64,000 bases of DNA from Paenibacillus sp. ACRRX (GCF_022346885.1 NZ_JAKRNK010000006.1:248001-312000), one strand, 5' to 3'. Shown: positions 1-8,655, numbered from the stretch's first letter. Notes: generated by a model from the letters alone, not told the origin. Made by a program: numbers and translations.

Positions 1-103
1 TCTCGATTATCGAATTGCAAATATCTCCGCGTCGTTCACGAGAAGCAGATTGCCAATTTTCCAGGCTATTGATTTCTGTAATATTGTACATTGGATGCAC
101 CAT
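1..103 (-). CDS. 5-prime end of an unknown protein (runs off the left edge)
   Basis: An open frame starts at an ATG at 101-103 and runs without a stop off the left end of the window. About 34 residues are visible (beginning MVHPMYNITEINS), too few to assign a family. An AAGAGG ribosome binding site sits directly before this ATG, so the in-frame ATG at 89-91 may be the real start. It follows a SUFU-like gene after a short gap in the same direction and may be one more member of the immunity-like array. That role is inferred from position only. Confidence 0.45.
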   Translation of the reverse strand, partial: MVHPMYNITEINSLENWQSASRERRGDICNSIIE

Positions 104-136
104 CCTCTTCAGCGTATTTTTCTCAGCTTAAGCTGC

Positions 137-805
137 TTATTTATCAGGACGAGTGGGATCGATTATTGAATGCTGATGATTTTCTATATAAGCGTCAAAA
201 GCATCTATGCCTTCTTGTAAAATTATATACGCTTCTTTAGGAGTAATTGGGACAACCCACAAGACACTAATTACTTCTTCACCTATTTTTATTTCTTCTA
301 AATCTTCACTTTCTCCTCTGAGTTCATCAATTAAAAGGGCCTTTGTAGTCCAGTTCTCTGGTGCGAGTGTGCTCTCAGTCATTACTCGTGGTACTCCCGA
401 AGACTTTATATTTTCAATATTATGGGCAATTAAGTCGCAGAAATATGTGAATATACGATCAATGTTTTCTTGCCCCAAATCGGGTTTTAATGCTAGCATC
501 CATTCAGTCTCAATAGGTTTTCCAGTTTTTCGAATGGAATTAGATAGGCCGACTGTTGCGAATCTTGCAGGGATATTATCATTAATTGATGGGAAATAAT
601 ATATCTCAATATATACGCCAATCTCTGGTTTTGTCATTATGACTCTATATTCCGGCATAGACCATTCTTTGATATACATATTAAGTATAATTGTTCTTCT
701 GATGTCGAATTCCAGAATTTTTTCTCGGCATGACTCTTTATTGATTTGCACATCTATCACCTTTTTCTTTAATGGCTTTCTCCGTTTTCGTATCATGGAA
801 ACCAT
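137..805 (-). CDS. SUFU-domain (suppressor of fused-like) protein, probable toxin immunity protein
   Basis: The protein of about 220 residues has features of bacterial SUFU-domain proteins: a central strand-turn segment with TVGLSN, a WTTKALLID segment, and near the C-terminus the hallmark VLWVVPIT followed by a DPTR tail. Bacterial SUFU proteins are commonly found as immunity proteins next to polymorphic toxins. It lies between other immunity-like genes on the same strand. The start is uncertain: ATG codons at 805 and 796 and a GTG near 751, which has a better ribosome binding site (AAAGGTG), are all possible. The family call is fairly secure; the immunity role is inferred from neighbours. 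Confidence 0.65.
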   Translation of the reverse strand: MVSMIRKRRKPLKKKVIDVQINKESCREKILEFDIRRTIILNMYIKEWSMPEYRVIMTKPEIGVYIEIYYFPSINDNIPARFATVGLSNSIRKTGKPIETEWMLALKPDLGQENIDRIFTYFCDLIAHNIENIKSSGVPRVMTESTLAPENWTTKALLIDELRGESEDLEEIKIGEEVISVLWVVPITPKEAYIILQEGIDAFDAYIENHQHSIIDPTRPDK

Positions 806-859
806 TTGGAGCTTTAAGTGCAAGGAAGCAGTTTATAACTCTCTCGTTGTCTCTTGTTT

Positions 860-1462
860 TTACTCCACTTGGTTCTGGTGTTCCACCCTTATGTTCTTTG
901 AAAACTTCATTACAGCTTCCTGAGCTCTATGGATAATATCATCTACTTCGGAAAACTGACGATCCATAGATGCTAGCACCTTCAGCAAAAAAAGACCAAG
1001 ACTTTGATCTCCTAGACACAATTCCGTTTCGGCGAAATATTCGATGTCTTCGAGTTTTTCTATATTTCTTTTATGATTGATGTTTTTAGGGAACTCGATG
1101 TATTGATGGAGGGTTAAGACTGCATCTTCTCCCTTCGTTTTAAAATCGTGAACAATTCCGTTGAATAGGGTGTCTTTGAATCCTTCCTTGAGCCTGCCTT
1201 TTTCATTCAATGCATCAGGATGAAATGTCGCCAAATATTTTTCGTTTCTTATGGCCTGATCATTCATGATGTAGAGTACTTTTTCTTCGTCAAGAATCTT
1301 AACGATTTCATCAAATGACTTGAACCGTAGTCTTGTAAATCTTGCCGGAGAGAATTGCTTTCGCAAAGAATCTTCATGATTTGAAAGATATGCTCTAAAT
1401 GAAATTTCAGCATTTCCTTCCAAGAGTTCTTTGAAATAAGCAAGATGCCTTTCATCAACCAT
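860..1462 (-). CDS. unknown protein, candidate immunity protein
   Basis: This 200-residue soluble protein has no signal peptide or membrane segment and I do not recognise its family. It is rich in charged residues, with a helical C-terminal half containing a run of leucines (residues about 150-175). The start is well supported: AGGAGG lies five bases before the ATG at 1462. The stop codon of a short upstream frame that looks like a toxin tail overlaps this ribosome binding site. That is the usual layout of a toxin gene followed by its cognate immunity gene, so an immunity role is a reasonable inference from context only. Confidence 0.55.
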   Translation of the reverse strand: MVDERHLAYFKELLEGNAEISFRAYLSNHEDSLRKQFSPARFTRLRFKSFDEIVKILDEEKVLYIMNDQAIRNEKYLATFHPDALNEKGRLKEGFKDTLFNGIVHDFKTKGEDAVLTLHQYIEFPKNINHKRNIEKLEDIEYFAETELCLGDQSLGLFLLKVLASMDRQFSEVDDIIHRAQEAVMKFSKNIRVEHQNQVE

Positions 1463-1471
1463 ATCTGCCTC

Positions 1472-1606
1472 CTATGCTTCTTGAGCATTTGGGTGTACAT
1501 TAGTGAGATCTGCAATCTGATAGCCAATTGGATCTGACGATACACTAGGTGCTCGCCATCCGAGAGATCGTGCATAGTGCCGAAAAACAGACGTTTGGGA
1601 ACGATT
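1472..1606 (-). pseudogene. possible 3-prime scar of a displaced toxin gene
   Basis: Between the DUF4265 gene and the unknown 200-residue gene, one minus-strand frame reads as plausible protein. It includes RSLGWRAPSV and ends IADLTNVHPNAQEA before a TAG at 1472-1474. It has no start of its own and runs directly out of the end of the upstream gene in another frame. Its stop falls inside the ribosome binding site of the next gene, as expected for the last codons of a toxin gene coupled to its immunity gene. I could not assign a toxin family. Confidence 0.35.
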
Positions 1607-2084
1607 AATCCAGATCTCTAGCCCAACTAACCAACTCTTCATTTTCTAAATGATATGGATTTTTGTAAATATTAGAGTAATAGTATTCCGACTCCAATAA
1701 GTCTCTAATCTTATTGAAAACATGATTGGTGGCATGAAATCCATTGCTGATAGGAGCAGTGAAGGCAAGCGAGCCATTATGAAAACCATCTAAAGAGCCA
1801 GCAAGCTCTTGTTTGACTATTGTTTCAACCGCTTCTAATATTTCTTTGATAGGCTGCTCTTTGTAAATTTGAACACAAAAATTCCCACCATGCTCTATTA
1901 ACTCAAAATCTCCGTTTGGATGGAGCTTTATTGTATCTCCTTTTGCAAGCCCTAGAGCTAGCCCTGGAGATGCACATAATTTAAATTTTTGATCGCTTAG
2001 GTATTCTGCAGGAAGCTCTTCTAAAACTGCTTCCTCTGAATAGGTTCCAGCAAAAACCTGAATCAATGTTAATTTATCGTTCAT
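1605..2084 (-). CDS. DUF4265-type protein, probable immunity protein
   Basis: The 159-residue protein shows the DUF4265 pattern. An N-terminal region with VLEELPAEYL is followed by CASPGLALGLAKGDTIKL (about residues 38-55), a strand with NGDFELIEHGGNFCVQIY, and then a helix. DUF4265 proteins are recurrent neighbours of polymorphic toxins and are regarded as immunity proteins. There is no signal peptide, so it would be cytoplasmic. The ATG at 2084 has an AAGGAG ribosome binding site upstream. It sits in a same-strand array of immunity-like genes. Confidence 0.7.
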   Translation of the reverse strand: MNDKLTLIQVFAGTYSEEAVLEELPAEYLSDQKFKLCASPGLALGLAKGDTIKLHPNGDFELIEHGGNFCVQIYKEQPIKEILEAVETIVKQELAGSLDGFHNGSLAFTAPISNGFHATNHVFNKIRDLLESEYYYSNIYKNPYHLENEELVSWARDLD

Positions 2085-2154
2085 ATGTTGCTCCTTAACT
2101 GCGTCTATCTTGCATTACATGTATTCATGTATTTTATAAGTTAACGTGGCATCT

Positions 2155-3120
2155 TCATGTATGATCAGGGTGCTTTAACTCTCTCCACCCATGTTTGTCG
2201 AGTATGTAAATACTTTTTGAGCCAATGCATAGCAAAGTGTCACCAACGACCGAAATATCTTCGCATTCTACAATTTCATCAATCTTCTGAAGCCTGGACT
2301 TTTCTTTTGTATAATCAAGTAAAAATAATCCTTCATTCGAAGCGAAGTAGATATGATCTCTATAAAACGCCATCTTTGTTAAAATCATATCGTCATCGTA
2401 GTGGCTGACAGCTTCGAACCCGCTGGCTGCATTTCCGCGCAATATGGTTCCATTAAATCCGCATGTCCAAATGACACCGTTGGAGGCACATATTACACTC
2501 ATCATAATCTCGTCAGTGAATACTTGGCAAAGCCTCCAAGAGTGCCCGTTGAAGTGATATATTCCATTCCGTCCGACTGCATATAAATCTTTGGCGGAAT
2601 ATCCATCGATGTCAGCAATGTCATCGCCGATATTAAATTGATTTATTGCATGGTTGGGCTTTATTGTTGGAGCGGGACTTCTTAGTTCACCTGCGATATC
2701 ATGCCATTGATTAGCATCACGAACATATATTTGCCCACCACCACCGCATGCGTACAAACAGCCATCAATCTCCTTCAAAGAGTTAAGATAACCATACATC
2801 GGTGCAACCTTTTTCAATCCGGCATCTACTATTTTTTCTGTGCCTTGTCCCCCAGGCCAGTAATATGAAATATCTCCGTTTTTCGAAAGTGCAGCATATT
2901 TACGTTGACTACCCAGCGCAGACTTAACAACACAAAGACATATAGTTGAAAAATAGGGGATGTCTAAGTGACGCCATTTGTTCTCAGGAGCTTGATCGTC
3001 AAAATAAAAAATCCTGGTGAACTCAGACGAGTCATCTAAATCATCCGGCTTAGATGCAAACATATAGTAATCATCTTCGATCGCAGCACACTTGTTGAAC
3101 GTTATTAAAATTGCATTCAT
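2155..3120 (-). CDS. beta-propeller (WD40/YVTN-like) protein in the immunity array
   Basis: The 321-residue protein consists of repeated four-stranded blade-like units, such as CLYACGGGGQIYVRD, DLYAVGRNGIYHFNG, VIWTCGFNGTILRG and HIYFASNEGLFLLD, spaced roughly 40-50 residues apart. This fits a beta-propeller. There is no signal peptide. Such propellers occur next to toxin modules in Bacillota, which together with its neighbours suggests immunity or protein binding. Its ATG overlaps the TGA of a short upstream frame that has a strong AAGGAGG site, so translation is probably coupled. No catalytic motif was seen. Confidence 0.6.
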   Translation of the reverse strand: MNAILITFNKCAAIEDDYYMFASKPDDLDDSSEFTRIFYFDDQAPENKWRHLDIPYFSTICLCVVKSALGSQRKYAALSKNGDISYYWPGGQGTEKIVDAGLKKVAPMYGYLNSLKEIDGCLYACGGGGQIYVRDANQWHDIAGELRSPAPTIKPNHAINQFNIGDDIADIDGYSAKDLYAVGRNGIYHFNGHSWRLCQVFTDEIMMSVICASNGVIWTCGFNGTILRGNAASGFEAVSHYDDDMILTKMAFYRDHIYFASNEGLFLLDYTKEKSRLQKIDEIVECEDISVVGDTLLCIGSKSIYILDKHGWRELKHPDHT

Positions 3121-3201
3121 AGGTTAAAATCCGATACCATAGCGGACCTCCTTGAGTCATCTATTAAGCCAGTTTTGAGAAATCTATCGACACTTTTCTA
3201 T
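3118..3201 (-). pseudogene. short reading frame ending on the propeller start codon; possible second toxin-tail scar
   Basis: A minus-strand frame contains TGLIDDSRRSAMVSDFNL and ends with a TGA that overlaps the ATG of the propeller gene. A perfect AAGGAGG precedes the internal ATG that would give only MVSDFNL. Either this is a translational-coupling minicistron, or it is the last codons of a lost upstream toxin gene. The region 3121-3351 holds no other gene. Confidence 0.25.
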
Positions 3202-3299
3202 TGGAATCTATATTTCTCCAGTCCCTCAATCACTACTCATAACCCTGTTAAGAGGCAGGTAATGGAACGACCTTAATTTTGCAGAATAAATCTGTTCTG

Positions 3300-3325
3300 A
3301 AGAGAGGATGACGTCATCCTCTCTT
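3300..3325 (-). terminator. 26-base perfect palindrome downstream of the SUFU gene
   Basis: Arms AAGAGAGGATGAC and GTCATCCTCTCTT form a perfect palindrome centred on GACGTC, 26 bases past the stop of the 3352-4071 gene. It probably ends that transcript, although no clear U-run follows and it could also be a protein-binding site. Confidence 0.45.
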
Positions 3326-3351
3326 TGGATATCGATTTGCTGCCAAAACGT

Positions 3352-4071
3352 CTAGTCAGCTTTGCACGTATTGAGCCGATTCAAATCGATAATTTCGTTA
3401 ATGCCATACTCCTCGAATTTATCCAGCAGCGGGTCACTGCCGTGCTTCAACTTCAAATCCATTTCTTCTGAATAGAGAGGGATGATGGCATAAAAGTGTA
3501 CGACTCGCCCATCCCCCATGTCCAGCGAAAGAAAATCTTCATCCACATCAAGAGGAGGCAGCAAAATGATTCCGCTCATTTCCGTTTGCTGTGATAGCGG
3601 TTCAGCCGGATCCCCATTAGGCATCGTATGCTCCCAGCCTAGCCAAGTATCGTACTCATGGGGAAAACGAGCTAACATTTTGAGCCATTTAATAGGCCAA
3701 AAATGTACGTGATTTTCTAAATCTTCTTGCGAGATCCGCCAATCCGGCGGCAAGCAGATCATCAATTCCGCGAATTCGTAGTCTTCTGCGCCTTCTGGCG
3801 TATTCATGGGCTTAAAGCTCATGCCCGTTGTAAATAACGTATAATAATTGCGTTCGGGTGTCGGTTTTATGACGTGGACATCAATATGAACGACATCCGA
3901 TAGGATTTCGTGGAAAACGGAATCGATTTCTCCGATATACTGGCGCACGTGGTCTTCGATTTTCTCGCTCCATCCTTCTTCCCCGTACTCCGGTGGCTGC
4001 CAAACATGCTGCCTATCGCCATAGCGATAGATTGGGTACCCTGACTCCGAATATTCCGTCAATTTTGACAC
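3352..4071 (-). CDS. SUFU (suppressor of fused) family protein
   Basis: This 239-residue protein matches the classic bacterial SUFU domain: HIDVHVIKPTPERNYYTLFTTGMS (residues about 62-85), FAELMICLPPDW, a PIKWLKMLARFPHEYDTWLGWEHT segment, and a C-terminal AIIPLYSEEMDLKLKHGSDPLL followed by DLNR. It is cytoplasmic. Homologues serve as antitoxin or immunity proteins in Bacillota. It begins with GTG at 4071, six bases after GGGAGAG. It is the first gene of the immunity-like array in transcription order and is separated from the next gene by about 230 bases. Confidence 0.75.
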   Translation of the reverse strand: MSKLTEYSESGYPIYRYGDRQHVWQPPEYGEEGWSEKIEDHVRQYIGEIDSVFHEILSDVVHIDVHVIKPTPERNYYTLFTTGMSFKPMNTPEGAEDYEFAELMICLPPDWRISQEDLENHVHFWPIKWLKMLARFPHEYDTWLGWEHTMPNGDPAEPLSQQTEMSGIILLPPLDVDEDFLSLDMGDGRVVHFYAIIPLYSEEMDLKLKHGSDPLLDKFEEYGINEIIDLNRLNTCKAD

Positions 4072-4253
4072 GGTCGTCTCTCCCTTGCTTCCTATATTTT
4101 CATCTAATTCATCATACCATAATGTCTATATACAAGTAATAATTCCCAACCCCGTTCATAGGTAAGTCGTACTCCACTTTTCGTTTGCCACCCCTGATGG
4201 CAAACAGCACCTTACTAACCTGTTGCGATGTGATTTCCTTTGCTGGAATAACG

Positions 4254-4331
4254 CTAGTCATAACCCTCGATTAATTGCCATACCTGTGCAGGTGAAGCAG
4301 AAATATTAATAAAGGTCGTAGTTATTGCCAT
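4254..4331 (-). pseudogene. N-terminal stub of an SRPBCC-family protein
   Basis: A 25-residue frame beginning MAITTTFINISASPAQVWQL stops at TAG after IEGYD. This is the characteristic first strand and helix of SRPBCC (polyketide cyclase/dehydrase-like) proteins, which normally run to about 140 residues. Only the start survives; downstream frames do not continue the fold convincingly. It follows the aldo/keto reductase by 17 bases in the same direction, so it was probably once co-transcribed with it. Confidence 0.5.
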
Positions 4332-4348
4332 ATTTATTACTTTCCTTT

Positions 4349-5359
4349 TTAGTTAACGTTGATTGGTAGTGGAGCATGAGGGGCTACCAGTTTTTGTTCG
4401 CGCATTTCTTCCCAGAATGCAGGCGGGATGATCGTGTTCAATGCAGCTTTGTCTTCTGCAATTCGCTCAGGTCGACTAGCACCAGGAATGACAGCAGCAA
4501 CTGCAGGATTAGCCAGTGAAAATTGTAAAGCAGCTGCCTTGATGCTGATGTGATGACGATCTGCAATATTTCTGATTCTCGCAACTCTTGCCATAATTTC
4601 TGGTGACGCTTGTTGATATTCGAAGTGAGTTCCTCCAGCAAGAACACCTGAGCTATATGGACCACCAACGACAATATCCATATTGTGTTTTTCAGCCGAT
4701 TGCATTACCCGCTGCAGCGAGTGCTCATGGTCTAATAAGGTGTAACGACCAGCCAGCAACGATACATCTGGTTTCGTTTCTTCCAATTCAAGCATAAGTT
4801 CAATCGGCTCTACTCGGTTTACTCCGAGTCCCCAACCCTTAATTACTCCTTCTTCACGTAAACGTGTGAGTGCACGGAATGCCCCTGTTCGGGCAATTTC
4901 AAATTGCGATAACCACTCATCACCATAAAAGTCTTGCGCGACATCATGAATATAAACAAAGTCCAGACGATCTGTTCTCAAGCGTGTCAAACTCTGCTCG
5001 ATTGAGCGAAGGGTTGCATCCGCGCTATAATCATTGATGATTTTATTCTTACGGCCGAATTCGAATAGTCCCCCTTTTTCTCCCAGATCACGGGCAGAAG
5101 TATCCTCAAGTTCATCCGAAATGATTCGACCTACTTTCGTACTTAAAACGTAATCATTACGACTTCTTTTCGACAGTGCTTCACCAAGGCGAATCTCCGC
5201 TAAGCCAGAACCATAAAGAGGAGCTGTGTCAAAGTAACGTATGCCACTCTCCCAAGCAGCATCTACAGTTGCGATAGCTTCTTCTTCTGGGATGTTACGA
5301 TACATATTACCTAGCGGAGCAGTTCCAAAGCCTAGTTTTCCTTGCAGTATATTTCTCAT
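4349..5359 (-). CDS. aldo/keto reductase (D-threo-aldose/L-fucose dehydrogenase-like)
   Basis: This NAD(P)H-dependent oxidoreductase has 336 residues and a TIM-barrel fold. The catalytic tetrad is visible as D43, Y48, K74 and H137 (FDTAPLYGSG, STKVG, YIHD). The subgroup with an N-terminal GFGTAPLGN motif resembles D-threo-aldose 1-dehydrogenase and pyridoxal 4-dehydrogenase. The substrate cannot be told from sequence. The region upstream carries two copies of an operator-like motif shared with a quinone reductase, a second aldo/keto reductase and an HxlR/flavin-reductase pair. This suggests induction by electrophiles rather than by a sugar. Confidence 0.85.
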   Translation of the reverse strand: MRNILQGKLGFGTAPLGNMYRNIPEEEAIATVDAAWESGIRYFDTAPLYGSGLAEIRLGEALSKRSRNDYVLSTKVGRIISDELEDTSARDLGEKGGLFEFGRKNKIINDYSADATLRSIEQSLTRLRTDRLDFVYIHDVAQDFYGDEWLSQFEIARTGAFRALTRLREEGVIKGWGLGVNRVEPIELMLELEETKPDVSLLAGRYTLLDHEHSLQRVMQSAEKHNMDIVVGGPYSSGVLAGGTHFEYQQASPEIMARVARIRNIADRHHISIKAAALQFSLANPAVAAVIPGASRPERIAEDKAALNTIIPPAFWEEMREQKLVAPHAPLPINVN

Positions 5360-5482
5360 ATGAGTAAACCCTCCTAATATTTTTTAAGCTGTATCTGTAT
5401 GTCGGAAATCAATGACTGTCCAATCACTTAATGTCATTTCATCGTCTGGCAAATTTGATTATGAGACATTTATATCGATAAT

Positions 5483-5528
5483 AAAAGTACGCACTTTTAA
5501 GTAATATGGGAACTAAAAAGTACCTACT
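5483..5528. promoter_or_regulatory. HxlR-type operator candidate, site A
   Basis: AAAAGTACGCACTTTTA (5483-5499) is followed 12 bases later by ACTAAAAAGTACCTACT (5512-5528), upstream of the aldo/keto reductase that starts at 5359. The same paired layout recurs at 8757-8802, and the second half matches the sites at 23694-23728 and 36668-36695 that flank HxlR-linked genes. That HxlR is the binding regulator is inferred. Confidence 0.55.
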
Positions 5529-5580
5529 AAAATACTGGAGTACATCCCATGACTGGCGTTTATCTCAAAATTAAATAAGA

Positions 5581-5607
5581 AAATGGCCTGACAGCAGCAG
5601 GCCATTT
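5581..5607 (-). terminator. rho-independent terminator of the Gfo/Idh gene
   Basis: Ten-base perfect arms AAATGGCCTG and CAGGCCATTT flank a 7-base loop. The stem is followed on the minus strand by a T-rich stretch. It lies 70 bases past the stop at 5678. Confidence 0.7.
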
Positions 5608-5677
5608 CAAATCAAACGGGCAATGAGATCATTATATAAGCGATTCTTCTTGAATGTTGGTAAACAGGTACTTTTAT

Positions 5678-6721
5678 TTATTCAAATAAAACCGTTTTTT
5701 GCTCCAAACTACTTTTCTTGGCCAATTCAATCACCTTAATCGTATTCATCGCTTCAATTGCGTTTACAGGTAACGGAGCATTATGGGTGATCGCTTGATA
5801 AATGCCTTGATAGAAATTTTCATAAGAACCCGGTATCGTTTCTATTTTTTTTGTGGTGCCATGTTTTCCATTTTCAGTCGTCAACTCACCATACCACTGT
5901 TCATGGTCTTGCCCCCAACCTGGGCTTCCTGGCACGCTGCCTTGGCGAAGAGCATCTTCTTGTGAGTCCAGACCATATTTAATAAAACTCCCTTTACTGC
6001 CGTGAACTTGAAATTTCGGACCGGAACTTTTAACAATTGAACCACTGTGCAGAATGACTCGCATTTTTCCATAATTTAAAATGATATGAAAATAATCATC
6101 CACTAAAGCATCCACTCTTTGTGCAAATACATCACCAAACACACTTATTGGGTTACCAAATAAGTACAAAGCCTGATCGATTAGGTGTGCTCCTAAATCA
6201 TAAAGCATGCCTGCCCCAGGTCCAACTTGTTCTCTCCATCTTTCTCTTACCTCTGGCCGATACCGGTCAAAATGCGCTTCATATAAATAAATTTCGCCCA
6301 TAGCGCCGGATTCGATACATTGCTTCACGGTCAGAAAATCATTATCCCATCTCCTATTGTGAAAAACGCTTAGCAATTTGTTCTGTCCGTTCGCTATTTC
6401 GATTAGATCTTTTGCCTCTTCAGTCTGAATAACAAATGGTTTCTCTACAACAACGTGTTTCCCAGCAAGCAAGGACTGTTTGGCAAAAGAATAATGTGTA
6501 GAATTAGGAGTCGTAATGACGACTAGGTCAATTCTTTCATCCGATAGCAGATCTTCTATAGAGGATACGACCTCCATATCTGGAAACTTCCTTCTCACTT
6601 TATGAGGATCACTGGAGACAATCTTTAGAATTTCCATTCCCGCAAGAGATTGTATAAGTGGAGCGTGAAAAATCTCACCCGATAATCCATAACCTACAAT
6701 ACCGACATTAATGATTTTCAT
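5678..6721 (-). CDS. Gfo/Idh/MocA family oxidoreductase (inositol/sugar dehydrogenase-like)
   Basis: This NAD(P)-dependent dehydrogenase has 347 residues with the start used here. The Rossmann motif is GYGLSG (G10, G12, G15), the family signature EKP is at 93-95, and the YDLGAHLID motif places the conserved D175 and H179 near the substrate. Overall it resembles NADP-type scyllo-inositol dehydrogenases and related sugar dehydrogenases, but the substrate is unproven. The start at 6721 is chosen because GAGGAAACCAA precedes it and the Rossmann strand begins immediately; a longer frame back to 6760 lacks a site. It is divergent from a DeoR regulator, probably its controller. Confidence 0.85.
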   Translation of the reverse strand: MKIINVGIVGYGLSGEIFHAPLIQSLAGMEILKIVSSDPHKVRRKFPDMEVVSSIEDLLSDERIDLVVITTPNSTHYSFAKQSLLAGKHVVVEKPFVIQTEEAKDLIEIANGQNKLLSVFHNRRWDNDFLTVKQCIESGAMGEIYLYEAHFDRYRPEVRERWREQVGPGAGMLYDLGAHLIDQALYLFGNPISVFGDVFAQRVDALVDDYFHIILNYGKMRVILHSGSIVKSSGPKFQVHGSKGSFIKYGLDSQEDALRQGSVPGSPGWGQDHEQWYGELTTENGKHGTTKKIETIPGSYENFYQGIYQAITHNAPLPVNAIEAMNTIKVIELAKKSSLEQKTVLFE

Positions 6722-6962
6722 TTGGTTTCCTCGCTTTCTCAGGAGCTTGTTAAGCGTCAAGTTTATTCCATTATAATTATTTTACTGAATATTAACAACA
6801 ATAATTAAGTTTAATAATTATAAATACAGTTATTTAACTTATATATTTTGTATATCATGCAACTTATATGCACATCAAAATGATGATAAATTGTGTTTGC
6901 ATTGAATTAGGCAGCAACAAATAATAAAATAAAGGGAGAATAATCAGCTAAGGTGGACAAGT

Positions 6963-7721
6963 ATGAACCAAGAAGAAAGAATAAAGTCGATTCTGGACTA
7001 TTTAAAATCGAATATAAAGATTAGTATGGAGGAAATTTGCTCCCTGTATGAGGTTTCTTATGATACAGCTAGACGCGATATGGTGAAAATGGAGCAAGAT
7101 GGGTTAATTGTTCGAATTCGAGGCGGAGCAATGCTGCCTTCTCTTACCAAGCATATTAGTAGTTATAAAGATCGGTCAGAAAACACGGAGAATAAACGCC
7201 GAATTGCACATGTGGCAGCTTCCCTAATACAGGACGGGGACTATCTCCTTATGGATGCAGGTACTACTACGCAATATACTTCCGAATTATTAACAACCCC
7301 AAATAATGTTATTGTGACCAATTCCATCGACATTGCGGCTGTTTTGTGCGACAAACCTGAAACCATCACCCATTTGTTGGGTGGAGAATTAAATACTTGG
7401 CATCGATACGCATTCGGCCCTCGTGCAATCGAAATGCTTTCTGATATCAAAGTAGATAAATTGTTCTTAGGTACATGCGGGCTCTCACTTGAAGGCGTGT
7501 TTGCTCCTACAGTAGAAGAAGCCTATATGAAAAGAGAAATGATAAAAAGAGCAAACCAAATTATTTTGCTTGCAGATTCAAGCAAGTTTGAAAAAAGTTT
7601 ATTTCACCGTGTGTGCCAATTCGATCAAATCGATTTAATAGTTACTGATACCGCGCCAGAACAACCATTTGATAAAATTTTCAAGGATTTTGGAGTTAAG
7701 GTCATGGTTGCGTCCGACTAG
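6963..7721 (+). CDS. DeoR family transcriptional regulator
   Basis: This 252-residue repressor-type protein has an N-terminal DeoR winged helix-turn-helix (residues about 5-57, with VSYDTARRDMVKMEQDG and the following RIRGGAM wing). A C-terminal DeoRC sensor domain of the isomerase-like fold follows, with DAGTTTQYTSELL, NSIDIAA, LLGGELN and LADSSKF. Such sensors bind phosphorylated sugars. It is divergent from the Gfo/Idh dehydrogenase across an AT-rich 240-base gap and probably controls it. A terminator follows at 7738. The inducer is not evident. Confidence 0.85.
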   Translation: MNQEERIKSILDYLKSNIKISMEEICSLYEVSYDTARRDMVKMEQDGLIVRIRGGAMLPSLTKHISSYKDRSENTENKRRIAHVAASLIQDGDYLLMDAGTTTQYTSELLTTPNNVIVTNSIDIAAVLCDKPETITHLLGGELNTWHRYAFGPRAIEMLSDIKVDKLFLGTCGLSLEGVFAPTVEEAYMKREMIKRANQIILLADSSKFEKSLFHRVCQFDQIDLIVTDTAPEQPFDKIFKDFGVKVMVASD

Positions 7722-7737
7722 ACTGCTATTTAATGGG

Positions 7738-7762
7738 AAAAGCCGCAAATATGCGGCTTTTT
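7738..7762 (+). terminator. rho-independent terminator after deoR-type gene
   Basis: Stem AAAAGCCGCA / TGCGGCTTTTT with a short AATA loop and a terminal T-run lies 16 bases after the DeoR stop. The palindrome can also stop the convergent aldo/keto reductase transcript. Confidence 0.8.
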
Positions 7763-7812
7763 GTATGTTCTTGTTGTTTTAGCTAGTTAGGTAAACAAAT
7801 TGTGTGTCATCA

Positions 7813-8655
7813 TTAAAAATCAAAATTGTCAGGATCTGGACCTACACGGTGATTTTGATTCAAATCATCCATAAGTTTCATATCTTCATTTGTGAGCTCA
7901 AAGTCAAAAATAGCAGCATTTTCTACAATACGATGCTCTTTGGTTGATTTCGGAATGGTAATAATGCCATGCTGTAGATCCCAACGTAAAATAACTTGGG
8001 CTACAGATTTATTATATTTAGCAGCAATTTTAGTCAAAACTTCATTATCTAATAATTCGCCTTGCATTAATGGTGACCAAGCTTCCAGTTGGATGCCATG
8101 TTTTTCACAGAATGCTTGAAGCTCTTTTTGCGTTAAGCGTGGATGACATTCCACTTGGTTGATTACTGGTTTAATTTCTGCGTCTTTTAATAAGTTTTCA
8201 AGATGGTTAACATGAAAATTACTTACTCCAATTGCTTTTACCCGTCCTTCTTTATAGAGGGTTTCTAATGCACGCCATGCTTCTTTGTATTTGCCTTCAA
8301 CAGGCCAATGAATCAGATAAAGATCTAGGTAATCTAACCCCAGTTTTTTTAGGCTTGTTTCATAAGCTGCGATTGTCGATTCATAACCCAAATCAGCATT
8401 CCATACTTTTGAAGTGACAAATACCTCTTCTCTTGAGATACCTGCTGCTTGTAGTCCTTCACGGATGCCTTGACCTACTCCTTCTTCATTTCCATAAATC
8501 GCTGCGGTATCAATGCTGCGGTAACCATGCTTGATAGCTACTTTAACGGCGTTGACCAACTCTGGCCCTTCTTCCACTTTAAACACTCCGAGACCAAATC
8601 CCGGCATTTTTACACCATTGTGTAGAGTCACTGTATCTTGCAAATTCTTTATCAT
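7813..8655 (-). CDS. aldo/keto reductase, YvgN/2,5-diketo-gluconate reductase group
   Basis: The 280-residue TIM-barrel NADPH-dependent reductase has the complete tetrad D49, Y54, K83 and H116 ([23 protein letters not shown]) and the [10 protein letters not shown] phosphate-binding loop. The closest characterised group is Bacillus YvgN, a methylglyoxal/glyoxal reductase, so carbonyl detoxification is likely. The upstream region carries a paired operator-like motif nearly identical to the one before the other aldo/keto reductase (site A). This supports shared control. Confidence 0.88.
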   Translation of the reverse strand: MIKNLQDTVTLHNGVKMPGFGLGVFKVEEGPELVNAVKVAIKHGYRSIDTAAIYGNEEGVGQGIREGLQAAGISREEVFVTSKVWNADLGYESTIAAYETSLKKLGLDYLDLYLIHWPVEGKYKEAWRALETLYKEGRVKAIGVSNFHVNHLENLLKDAEIKPVINQVECHPRLTQKELQAFCEKHGIQLEAWSPLMQGELLDNEVLTKIAAKYNKSVAQVILRWDLQHGIITIPKSTKEHRIVENAAIFDFELTNEDMKLMDDLNQNHRVGPDPDNFDF

